Shown here in pieces: positions 1-5,699 of a DNA stretch of 14,569 nt. Under the pieces are notes generated by a model. The model was not told where the DNA came from and did not search any database. It worked only from the letters and a program-made list of their open reading frames with translations. The stretch's first letter is position 1. Each line of letters begins with the position of its first letter. This DNA comes from UMGS1370 sp963557065 (GTDB lineage: Bacteria; Bacillota; Clostridia; Lachnospirales; Lachnospiraceae). The stretch lies in NCBI GenBank assembly GCA_963557065.1, contig CAUWCT010000031.1:1-14569 (forward strand). The letters are read 5' to 3'. A program made the translations under genes and the position numbers.

Positions 1-2
1 GA

Positions 3-54
3 ATCGGGGCTAATGTTTCAGGTTTTTCGGGACATTTTCAAAAACGCTTGACAG
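3..54 (+). repeat. left arm of a 52-bp perfect terminal inverted repeat
   Basis: These 52 bases are the exact reverse complement of the last 52 bases of the window (14518-14569). The match stops sharply at the inner side: the next bases inward (55 and 14517) do not pair. The outer side is cut by the window end, so the true repeat may be longer. The arm carries a TTGACA hexamer (48-53) at its inner edge, pointing into the window. It could be the terminus of an insertion sequence present in two inverted copies, a recombination site for inversion, or a dispersed repeat where an assembly contig broke. No transposase is visible inside the window. Confidence 0.9.
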
Positions 55-68
55 AAATTTCTGCTGGT

Positions 69-1310
69 TTATTCTTCCAGAAGCCACAAATGAAACATCT
101 CTTTTAAGTAATCCCGATACCCGGCTTCCTCCACTGTCCCATCTGTAATAATCGGAATCTCTCCCAGTTTTTTTCCTCCCAGACTGTAGGAAAGAACTCC
201 GGCTTTCATTCCAGGCTCAACAGGAGCGGTCAGAAATTCTTCCATGACCAGTGTTTTTTCTACTGCGCTTAAATCTTCCCCATTCATACTTAAATAGGAA
301 AATGTTCCATCATAAGCCAGGGGTACTGATTCCTGTACGCCGTTTTTTACCGGCATTTCCTGTAAAGGCAGTTTTTCTGTGTCCTCATAAAGGCGGCAGA
401 CTGCATATCCGTAGTTCAGCAGTGTGACCGCATCCTGAAACCTTGCCTTATAGTCCGGCGCCGCCATAATGGAGGCAATCAGGCGCACGCCGTCTTTTTC
501 TGCAGTAGCAGAAAGACAATATTTTGCCAGCGACGTAGAGCCGGTTTTTAATCCGGTTGTCCGAAAGTTTGTAGCCATTTTTAATAATTTGTTGGTATTT
601 GCCAGACCAAATTCCTTGGTTCCCTGATTGGTTACATGGGTAATATTTTCCATCCAGATCGTAGAATAATTGTGGATCTGCGGATACCTGTTAATTAATT
701 CCCTGGACATTACTGCAATATCCCTGGCTGTGGTCAGATGGGACGGATCTTCCGTCAGGCCGCAGCAGTCTGCAAAATGCGTATTCTCCATTCCCAGCCC
801 TTTCGCCCGTTCATTCATCATCTGAACAAATGCCTCTTCGCTCCCGGCTATGTACTCTGCCATGGCCACTGTGGCATCATTTCCCGATGCTACCACAATA
901 CACTTGATCAGCGTTTCCACTGTCTGCGTCTCTCCTTCTTCCAGGAAAACCTGAGAACCTCCCATGGATTTTGCATAAGCACTGGTCACTACCTGATCGT
1001 CCATTTTTATGGTTCCCTGCTCCAGTGCGTCAAAAATCAAAATCAGGCTCATGATCTTGGTAATACTGGCAGGACTTCTCTTTTCATCTGCATTTTTCTC
1101 ATAAATCACCTGCCCGGTAGATGCCTCCATCAGACAGACCGAGGGCGCGGATACGGCCACCGCCTCTGCAGATGCATTTACGAAAACCGCTTCTGATCCA
1201 GGAATGCCTATTACTTCCTGGGCAGCTGCCGGCTCATAAAGGACCAGGGTGAAACTTAAGCATGCTGCCGCAAAAACTGCTCCAACCCGTTTTTCCTTTT
1301 CTCGTTTCAT
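69..1310 (-). CDS. D-alanyl-D-alanine carboxypeptidase, DacF/PBP5 type (peptidase S11)
   Basis: This low-molecular-weight penicillin-binding protein trims the terminal D-Ala from peptidoglycan pentapeptides outside the membrane. The three serine-acyl enzyme motifs are present: S-I-T-K with the nucleophile at about residue 82, S-G-N at about 142, and K-T-G at about 255, counted from the start preferred here. The N-terminus is basic, then hydrophobic, then ends in AAA-Q, as in a signal peptide. A C-terminal beta domain follows the catalytic part, as in PBP5. The reading frame opens two codons earlier (1316), but the GGAAGG motif lies only 2 bases from that ATG and 8 from the ATG at 1310, so 1310 is chosen (413 aa). 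No clear terminator lies between the stop and the repeat. It is divergent from the deacetylase gene and probably expressed from the promoter at 1532-1561. Confidence 0.93.
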   Translation of the reverse strand: MKREKEKRVGAVFAAACLSFTLVLYEPAAAQEVIGIPGSEAVFVNASAEAVAVSAPSVCLMEASTGQVIYEKNADEKRSPASITKIMSLILIFDALEQGTIKMDDQVVTSAYAKSMGGSQVFLEEGETQTVETLIKCIVVASGNDATVAMAEYIAGSEEAFVQMMNERAKGLGMENTHFADCCGLTEDPSHLTTARDIAVMSRELINRYPQIHNYSTIWMENITHVTNQGTKEFGLANTNKLLKMATNFRTTGLKTGSTSLAKYCLSATAEKDGVRLIASIMAAPDYKARFQDAVTLLNYGYAVCRLYEDTEKLPLQEMPVKNGVQESVPLAYDGTFSYLSMNGEDLSAVEKTLVMEEFLTAPVEPGMKAGVLSYSLGGKKLGEIPIITDGTVEEAGYRDYLKEMFHLWLLEE

Positions 1311-1361
1311 AACCATTTCCTTCCCATCTTTTCCTTTTAGTATACGCCAAAAAAATTGTCT

Positions 1362-1469
1362 CTATGATAGGAAAACGCCGGCTATGCCAAATCTGCATCC
1401 CGGCCTGATACTTTCCACCAATTCCCCTTTCATGCAATATGCACAGTTTATATCTCTTATTTCGCTCAA
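1362..1469 (-). pseudogene. 35-codon ORF with TTG start, probable stub of a HIT-family gene
   Basis: An AAGGAGG ribosome binding site (1476-1482) lies 6 bases before a TTG codon that opens 35 codons ending in TAG. Residues 8-19 read NCAYCMKGELVE. This closely resembles, from memory, the N-terminus of HIT-family (histidine triad) proteins of Lachnospiraceae, which begin with a CxYCM-x-GE zinc-like motif. After that the sequence (SIRPGCRFG...) no longer resembles the family, and no histidine triad follows in any frame before dacB. I read it as the 5' stub of a deleted HIT gene. It could instead be a short leader ORF translated ahead of dacB, since it lies between the dacB promoter and its start. 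The family assignment is from memory and not verified. Confidence 0.4.
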
Positions 1470-1530
1470 TTTTTTCCTCCTTTTATTTCCGTATTTTTCT
1501 ACTGCCGGGATAGCATGATTCTTCTTTTTA

Positions 1531-1550
1531 TGTTATACTGAATTTATAAT
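1531..1550 (+). promoter_or_regulatory. extended -10 promoter of the polysaccharide deacetylase gene
   Basis: TGT-TATACT (1531-1539) is an extended -10 element. A perfect TATAAT follows at 1545-1550. No good -35 is seen at 17 bp from either. The start codon is 31-42 bases downstream. Confidence 0.55.
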
Positions 1551-1561
1551 ACCAGTGTCCA
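1532..1561 (-). promoter_or_regulatory. sigma-A-type promoter reading toward the HIT stub and dacB
   Basis: On the minus strand there is a -35 TGGACA (1556-1561), an 18-bp spacer and a -10 TATAAC (1532-1537). It would transcribe the small ORF at 1362-1469 and then dacB, with a leader of roughly 215 bases before the dacB start. Its -10 overlaps the -10 of the divergent deacetylase promoter, so the two probably compete for polymerase. Confidence 0.55.
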
Positions 1562-1580
1562 AACATAAATAGGAGTTCGT

Positions 1581-3074
1581 ATGAATTATATAAATGATCC
1601 AAATTACCAAACCATTTTACGGCGGCGCAGGAGCCGGAGACGCCGCCGCAATACCATGCATAAAGCACTGAAGGTGCTGATCTTTTTAGCGATTGTGCTG
1701 ATTATCGGAGTCGGCGGATTCTTTATTGTAAAAACAGTCAAAACCCATGAAAGTTCACCGCAGGAGTCTGGTCCGTCTGCTTTTTCTCCACCAGACAGGA
1801 CCTCTCCCGAAATTCCCGACATCTCTGTTTCTGACCCATCCGAAAGCAATCCTGAACCCCCTGACAACTCTTCTGATGTTCCTTCTTCAGACAGCTTAGA
1901 GGCCCTTCTTTCTCAGGCGGACAGACTGGCTGCCGGATACGACTACGACGGCGCCATTGCCCTTTTATCAGAAAGCGCTGAATATGCCGGGACCCAGCAA
2001 GTCGCAGATGCCATTGCCGGATACGAAGCAGTTAAATCTACTTTAGTAGAAGCAGATATTAATCAGATTACCCATGTATTTTTCCATTCTCTGATTATGG
2101 ATACATCTAAGGCTTTTGACGGAGACTCCCAGGCTGCCGGATACAATTCGGTTATGACCACCAGAGACGAATTTTTAAAGATTTTAAATGAAATGTATAA
2201 CCGGGGATTTGTTCTGGTGCGTCTTCACGATATGGCATATGAAACCACCGATGAAAATGGACAGACTGTTATGAAAAAAGGTTCCATCATGCTTCCAGAA
2301 GGCAAGAAGCCCTTTGTCATGTCTCAGGATGACGTCTGCTACTATGAATATATGGACGGCGACGGATTTGCCAGCCGGATTATTATCGGCGAAGACGGAA
2401 AACCAACCTGTGAAATGAAAATGGAAGACGGTACTGTTTCGGTTGGATCTTATGATCTGATTCCGATTTTAGAGGACTTTATTCAGGAGCATCCTGATTT
2501 TTCCTATAAAGGTGCCAGAGCGGTCATTGCTTTTACCGGATATAACGGCATTCTGGGTTACCGCACTGACGAAGCTTACCGGGAGACCAATCCCAACTTT
2601 GAGGCAGACCGGCAGGCCGCTGCTGAAGTAGCCCAGTGCCTTCGTGACAACGGCTGGGAACTGGCTTCCCACAGCTGGGGGCACCGCGACCTTGGAACCA
2701 TTCCCTTTGAAGACTTTAAATCAGATTCTGACAAATGGGAAAGCCGGGTGGAAAGCCTGATCGGCCCTACCGACATTATCTTATTCCCATTTGGCAGCGA
2801 TGTGGGCGACTGGCATCCCTACAGTGATGACAACGAGCGGTTCCAATATCTCCATTCTCTTGGATTTCGCTATTTCTGCAACGTAGACTCCAGTCAGTAC
2901 TGGGTTCAGCTGGGAACGGATCATGTCCGCCAGGGCCGCCGCAATTTAGACGGCTACCGGATATGGAAGGACGTGGAAGCCGGCGCTGATACCAGCCAAC
3001 GGAAATTAGATGATTTATTCCACGCAGAAGACGTATTTGATTCTGCAAGACCCACACCGGTAGAGTGGAATTAG
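1581..3074 (+). CDS. membrane-anchored polysaccharide deacetylase (NodB-like, CE4)
   Basis: The protein probably removes N-acetyl groups from a cell-surface polysaccharide or peptidoglycan. It begins with an arginine-rich stretch (residues 14-23), followed by one membrane segment (about 30-50) and a Ser/Pro/Glu/Asp-rich linker (about 55-105). The rest would therefore lie outside the cell. A short helical, repeat-like part (105-160) comes before the catalytic domain. Catalytic motifs seen are S-Q-D-D (248-251, replacing the usual T-F-D-D), H-S-W-G-H (364-368, the metal-binding HxxxH) and F-P-F-G (402-405). The distance from motif 1 to motif 2 is about 113 residues, longer than the usual 50 or so, so this is an atypical subfamily with an insertion around 253-310. 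AGGAG lies 5 bases before the ATG. It is the only plus-strand gene recognised and ends at a hairpin terminator. Confidence 0.85.
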   Translation: MNYINDPNYQTILRRRRSRRRRRNTMHKALKVLIFLAIVLIIGVGGFFIVKTVKTHESSPQESGPSAFSPPDRTSPEIPDISVSDPSESNPEPPDNSSDVPSSDSLEALLSQADRLAAGYDYDGAIALLSESAEYAGTQQVADAIAGYEAVKSTLVEADINQITHVFFHSLIMDTSKAFDGDSQAAGYNSVMTTRDEFLKILNEMYNRGFVLVRLHDMAYETTDENGQTVMKKGSIMLPEGKKPFVMSQDDVCYYEYMDGDGFASRIIIGEDGKPTCEMKMEDGTVSVGSYDLIPILEDFIQEHPDFSYKGARAVIAFTGYNGILGYRTDEAYRETNPNFEADRQAAAEVAQCLRDNGWELASHSWGHRDLGTIPFEDFKSDSDKWESRVESLIGPTDIILFPFGSDVGDWHPYSDDNERFQYLHSLGFRYFCNVDSSQYWVQLGTDHVRQGRRNLDGYRIWKDVEAGADTSQRKLDDLFHAEDVFDSARPTPVEWN

Positions 3075-3084
3075 GAAAATATGC

Positions 3085-3136
3085 AAAGACTGATAAACAA
3101 CGGCTAACTTATAGAAGCCACTGTTTATCAGTCTTT
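3085..3136. terminator. long hairpin terminator between convergent genes
   Basis: Perfect 15-bp arms (3085-3099 and 3122-3136) enclose a 22-base loop that can itself pair GGCT with AGCC. The element starts 10 bases after the deacetylase stop. T-rich sequence follows on the plus strand (a TTTTT run at about 3146-3150), and a weaker T-rich tail lies on the minus side. It probably terminates both the deacetylase and the minus-strand small ORF, whose TGA stop is inside the right arm. Confidence 0.7.
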
Positions 3137-3220
3137 CTTATAGGCTTTTTGCTTAAAACCATATATGTTGTTCTCCGATTTCTTTCTGCGTCCATCATCC
3201 GGTTTCTTTTCTCTTGCCAT
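3128..3220 (-). CDS. 30-aa highly charged basic small protein (unrecognised)
   Basis: An ideal AAGGAGG (3230-3236) lies 9 bases before an ATG that opens 30 codons. The peptide is rich in Lys/Arg (12 of 30), has Asp/Glu near the start, and includes the core NNIYGFKQKAYKKD at its C-terminus. It has no membrane segment or cysteine. I do not recognise the family. Its ribosome site is inside the stem of the 3225-3267 hairpin, and its stop is inside the 3085-3136 terminator. Translation would therefore depend on opening the hairpin, and transcription would come from the toxin-antitoxin operon unless there is an unseen promoter. It may be a real small protein or an accidental frame; the perfect ribosome site is the main support. 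Confidence 0.45.
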   Translation of the reverse strand: MAREKKPDDGRRKKSENNIYGFKQKAYKKD

Positions 3221-3224
3221 AATA

Positions 3225-3267
3225 AAAGGCCTCCTTATGATAATTTATTTTATCATAGAAGACCTTT
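3225..3267 (-). terminator. hairpin after the toxin gene, embedding the Shine-Dalgarno of the small ORF
   Basis: In the minus-strand RNA, 18 pairs form, two of them G-U, with one bulged A and a 6-base loop (AAUAAA). The 3' arm is followed by UUUUAUUAU. This fits a Rho-independent terminator for the toxin-antitoxin operon. The G-U pairs become mismatches on the plus strand, so the structure is made for minus-strand RNA. The AAGGAGG of the 30-aa ORF (3230-3236) is within the 3' arm, so the hairpin could also act as a translation switch. Confidence 0.6.
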
Positions 3268-3328
3268 CATAACATCTTTTACAGGAAAAGTTTCACATTC
3301 TCAAATTTTCATTTTGGGAGAGAAATTT

Positions 3329-3631
3329 TTATATATTTCGTCCTTGATATTGCACAGTCACAACATGGACTGTTTTGTTTGGTTCGTCAATTCTGAAGAT
3401 GACAATGTAGTTATCTATAAGTAATTGACGGTATCCTTTTCCGGCATAACGCCCTTTGGTACGTTCCTGGTGGGATTGTGGAAAAGTGTCCAATTTTTTT
3501 AGGGCAGTCCAAATACGGTCGGTCTGCCCTTTCGCATTCTCAAGAGATAGTTTTTCTAAAGCAATGTACGCAAAAATATCATCAATATCCCGAAAGGCTC
3601 GCGCGTTTAATTTGACTTTGTATTTATCCAT
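3329..3631 (-). CDS. RelE/ParE-family toxin of a type II toxin-antitoxin system
   Basis: This 100-aa protein has the RelE/ParE fold pattern. Two N-terminal helices (about 11-50) are followed by beta strands reading YRQLLIDNYIVIFRID (67-82) and VHVVTVQYQGRN (88-99), the C-terminal core of this superfamily. RelE members cut mRNA at the ribosome and ParE members block gyrase; the sequence does not decide which applies. Its ATG overlaps the antitoxin stop by 8 bases (ATGGATAA), implying coupled translation and antitoxin-first synthesis. The length is normal and the frame intact. It is followed by a hairpin at 3225-3267. Confidence 0.88.
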   Translation of the reverse strand: MDKYKVKLNARAFRDIDDIFAYIALEKLSLENAKGQTDRIWTALKKLDTFPQSHQERTKGRYAGKGYRQLLIDNYIVIFRIDEPNKTVHVVTVQYQGRNI

Positions 3632-3887
3632 AGTATTTTCTATTTAATTTCTCGAATGCTTCATCTAGATCAATAGAAGCGCCACCTTCTTCCATTTCTT
3701 TTTCAGATTCAAAGATTGCCTGATCGATACGGTTGATCTTGGTAAACTTATCATACAATTCACTGCTCATAACAACTAAGTCACTATAACCATTTTTTGT
3801 AATGAAAATAGGTTCCTGAGTTTTATGAGCCATATCTGAGATTTCACTTGTATTACGAAGCTCTTTGATTGGCATAATAACTGGCAT
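3624..3887 (-). CDS. Phd/YefM-family antitoxin
   Basis: This 87-aa protein has the Phd/YefM N-terminal DNA-binding domain: P-I-K-E-L-R (6-11), then a helix and the I-F-I-T-K-N-G-Y strand (27-34), then VVMSSELYD (38-46). The acidic C-terminal half (from about 55) would wrap and neutralise the toxin. The ATG at 3887 is preceded by AAAGGAG with an 8-base gap, which favours it over the in-frame ATG four codons later. It is the first gene of the pair, and the palindrome at 3904-3938 upstream is its likely autoregulatory operator. Confidence 0.88.
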   Translation of the reverse strand: MPVIMPIKELRNTSEISDMAHKTQEPIFITKNGYSDLVVMSSELYDKFTKINRIDQAIFESEKEMEEGGASIDLDEAFEKLNRKYYG

Positions 3888-3903
3888 AGTATCAGCTCCT
3901 TTC

Positions 3904-3944
3904 TTTGCAACATAATTATAGCATAATTATGTTGCAAAATGCAA
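3904..3944 (-). promoter_or_regulatory. toxin-antitoxin promoter overlapped by a perfect operator palindrome
   Basis: Perfect 16-bp inverted arms (3904-3919 and 3923-3938) are separated by 3 bases. On the minus strand a -10 TATAAT (3915-3920) lies inside the palindrome, and a -35-like TTGCAT (3939-3944) lies 18 bp upstream at its edge. The predicted transcript starts about 20 bases before the antitoxin ATG. Binding of the antitoxin or its complex here would cover the promoter, as is usual for Phd/YefM systems. Confidence 0.75.
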
Positions 3945-4427
3945 TGGATTATTCACAAGCCTTTCCAATATTAGTATATTCATGCCTGATTTGCAGTCAT
4001 CCAAGATACCGGGTTTGACTGGCTTTCCCAAATTCCATGAGGGGTCTCGCTGATGTACATATTCTCCCAATCGGTCAGCCTCTTGCAGACTAATCTGATT
4101 TAATGTCCACCCAGCGGCAGCTCGTTCTTCGGGTGGCAATGACATAACATAATTCTTTATGATTTCGCTTTCAATCTCTCCATCACTCATGCCGCAGTTC
4201 TTTTCCATGCTCTCAAACACCAAAGATTTTATCTTATTTGCAACGCCCTCGTCAACAGGGACAATGCGGCGAAAATCTGTTCGACCTGTAATATCCATTC
4301 CCTCCGGACAATATGGGTTAACATGCCCCTTTGGCGGCAAAGAGCCATTTGGAAGTTTAGGGGTTAAGTGCGAATTTTGAACCTTATAATTTTGTTGCAC
4401 AAATCGTGTCATTCCTGTAATCGTCAT
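3927..4427 (-). CDS. conserved-looking protein of unknown function, possibly 3'-altered
   Basis: I do not recognise this 166-aa protein. The frame opens at 4448, but GGAGG lies 7 bases before the ATG at 4427 (MTITGMTRFV...), so that start is chosen. It has no signal peptide or membrane segment. It has a Pro/Gly-rich N-terminal third (PKLPNGSLPPKG at 23-34), a central Glu-rich helical part (60-125) with an MSLPPEERAAAGWTL segment (95-109), and a hydrophobic end. The last codons and the TAA lie within the toxin-antitoxin operator palindrome (3904-3938). The natural C-terminus may therefore have been replaced when the toxin-antitoxin cassette arrived. It sits 32 bases after the beta-sandwich ORF, so the two may be co-transcribed. 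Confidence 0.6.
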   Translation of the reverse strand: MTITGMTRFVQQNYKVQNSHLTPKLPNGSLPPKGHVNPYCPEGMDITGRTDFRRIVPVDEGVANKIKSLVFESMEKNCGMSDGEIESEIIKNYVMSLPPEERAAAGWTLNQISLQEADRLGEYVHQRDPSWNLGKPVKPGILDDCKSGMNILILERLVNNPLHFAT

Positions 4428-4459
4428 AAGAACACCTCCAAATAACAATAAACCCTGTT

Positions 4460-4840
4460 TTAAGAATAGCTGTCATAACCATAGTTTACAGTTATACGGG
4501 CTGTTGCTGTAGAAACATCTGTGAATGCAGAACCACGATTATAGATATAAATTTTCCAAGTGCCTTTCGGGTAAAAATCGTTAAACTCATCAAATTCAAC
4601 CTTACCACTGGTGCTTATATATCGTTCTGCCTGATAACCATTCGGGGATTCAACAACGATATAAAATGGGATGCTCCCCCTACTCACAGTAACATTTAAT
4701 TCCACATTTGTTACACGAGCATTAGCTGAGATGCTTCCAGAGGAAGCATTGAAGATTTTGGACTGAGAGCCAGCTATGCTATTCATCGTCCCAGTTCCGC
4801 CAGTGAAGTAATCATTATGGAGATACATCGGACTAACCAT
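4460..4840 (-). CDS. beta-sandwich (P-domain-like) protein, probably 5'-truncated
   Basis: The 126 residues are rich in Ser, Thr, Asn and aromatics. The segment from VTNVELNVTV through ESPNGYQ to GTWKIYIYN has the alternating pattern of a jelly-roll, similar to the proprotein-convertase P domain (strand, SPNG turn, G-x-W near the end). Such domains usually sit in secreted proteins, but there is no signal peptide here and no convincing ribosome site before the ATG at 4840. In another frame, 4917 to about 4851 reads smoothly (ANDNIPATIKDDDLLLNFP) and would join this ORF (FENMVSP...) if one base were restored near 4851. I think it is the intact C-terminal domain of a gene that lost its front and suffered a 1-base deletion. 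The P-domain assignment is tentative. Confidence 0.5.
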   Translation of the reverse strand: MVSPMYLHNDYFTGGTGTMNSIAGSQSKIFNASSGSISANARVTNVELNVTVSRGSIPFYIVVESPNGYQAERYISTSGKVEFDEFNDFYPKGTWKIYIYNRGSAFTDVSTATARITVNYGYDSYS

Positions 4841-4897
4841 ATTTTCAAAGGGAAGTTCAGCAGCAAATCATCATCTTTGATAGTTGCCGGAATATTA

Positions 4898-5005
4898 TCA
4901 TTTGCCTTTGTCATCATCTGCAATACGCTGTTGTGCGAAAAAAGATATGTCTAATTCTTCCTTAAACAATGGCAGGCCTTGCGCTGTAAGTCTAAGAACC
5001 TTCAT
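4898..5005 (-). pseudogene. 35-codon N-terminal stub of an AAA/ABC-type ATPase gene
   Basis: GGAGG (5012-5016) lies 6 bases before an ATG opening a 35-codon frame. It starts MKVLRLTAQGLPLFKEELD and continues with ISFFAQQRIADDDKGK before a TGA. A first beta strand of the form xLxLTAxGLPLFK followed by LDISFxAQQR resembles, from memory, the N-terminus of a Clostridia family of AAA-type ATPases related to OLD/SMC-like proteins, where the Walker A motif (GINASGKT) follows about 20-30 residues later. No Walker motif follows here in any frame. The rest of the gene appears deleted and joined to the beta-sandwich fragment downstream. The good ribosome site suggests the original start is intact. Confidence 0.45.
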
Positions 5006-5071
5006 GATATACCTCCAGATTATTTACGCGTTTTTCGTTTTTAATCTGATATTTACAATCCCTATATCTCC

Positions 5072-5698
5072 TTATTCTGCCGCAAAATCCCTCACATTTT
5101 CTGCAATGTTTACCGCATGGTCGCCAATCCGTTCAAAATACTTGGCTGTCATTAAAAGGTCCAGAGCGATCACTGCGTCAATGCTCTTTCTGCAAATCAA
5201 ATCTACCAGTTCTTCTTTCACCTTGTCAAATAGTTCATCTACCAAATCATCGCTTCCAATCACTTTTCTGGCCAGCAACTCATCCGAGTCAACAAAAGCC
5301 TGAATGCTTTCCGTCACCATTTTTACAGTGGCTCCCGCCATCTCTTTAATGTGAACTCTGCCGGCAAATTCAAACCCTGCAATGCCTGGCATCAGTTCGG
5401 AAATATCCACTGCCTGATCCCCAATCCGCTCCATATCCGGTACAATTTTAAGAGCAGTGGAAATTACCCGCAGATCGCAGGCAACCGGCTGTTGGCGCAG
5501 CAAAATCTGGCGGCAGCGTCTTTCTACTTCCCGCTGTTTATGATCAATCTCCATTTCTGCACTGCTGATTTTGGCAGTAAGTCCCTCTTTCCCGTCTAAC
5601 ATCCAGGCCGTCATGGTAATGGCCTCTTCACAGAGTCTTCCCATTTCCAGCATATCTTCATGCAGCTTTTTCAGCTGTTTGTCAAATTCTGTGCGCAT
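5072..5698 (-). CDS. phoU: phosphate transport system regulatory protein PhoU
   Basis: PhoU is a cytoplasmic all-helical protein that connects the Pst transporter with phosphate signalling and restrains Pho regulon expression when phosphate is plentiful. Two PhoU three-helix repeats are visible, each with its signature: RIGDQAVDI (91-99) and RIGDHAVNI (190-198). The first ATG of the frame (5776) lies within pstB. The ATG at 5698 is preceded by GGGGAGG with a 10-base gap and gives the usual MRTEFDKQL-type PhoU start and 208 aa. It begins one base after the pstB stop, so the two are translationally coupled. It is the last gene of the pst operon, and no strong terminator is seen after it (only a weak 7-bp stem at 5016-5048). 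Confidence 0.95.
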   Translation of the reverse strand: MRTEFDKQLKKLHEDMLEMGRLCEEAITMTAWMLDGKEGLTAKISSAEMEIDHKQREVERRCRQILLRQQPVACDLRVISTALKIVPDMERIGDQAVDISELMPGIAGFEFAGRVHIKEMAGATVKMVTESIQAFVDSDELLARKVIGSDDLVDELFDKVKEELVDLICRKSIDAVIALDLLMTAKYFERIGDHAVNIAENVRDFAAE

Positions 5699-5699
5699 A

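Noticed and set aside
52..63. 12-bp palindrome CAGAAATTTCTG after dacB as a terminator
   Set aside because: It has no loop and no T-run, and it straddles the repeat boundary; likely chance.
5016..5048. Possible phoU terminator (7-bp stem CAGATTA/TAATCTG)
   Set aside because: The stem is short and AT-rich with a 19-base loop and no following T-run.
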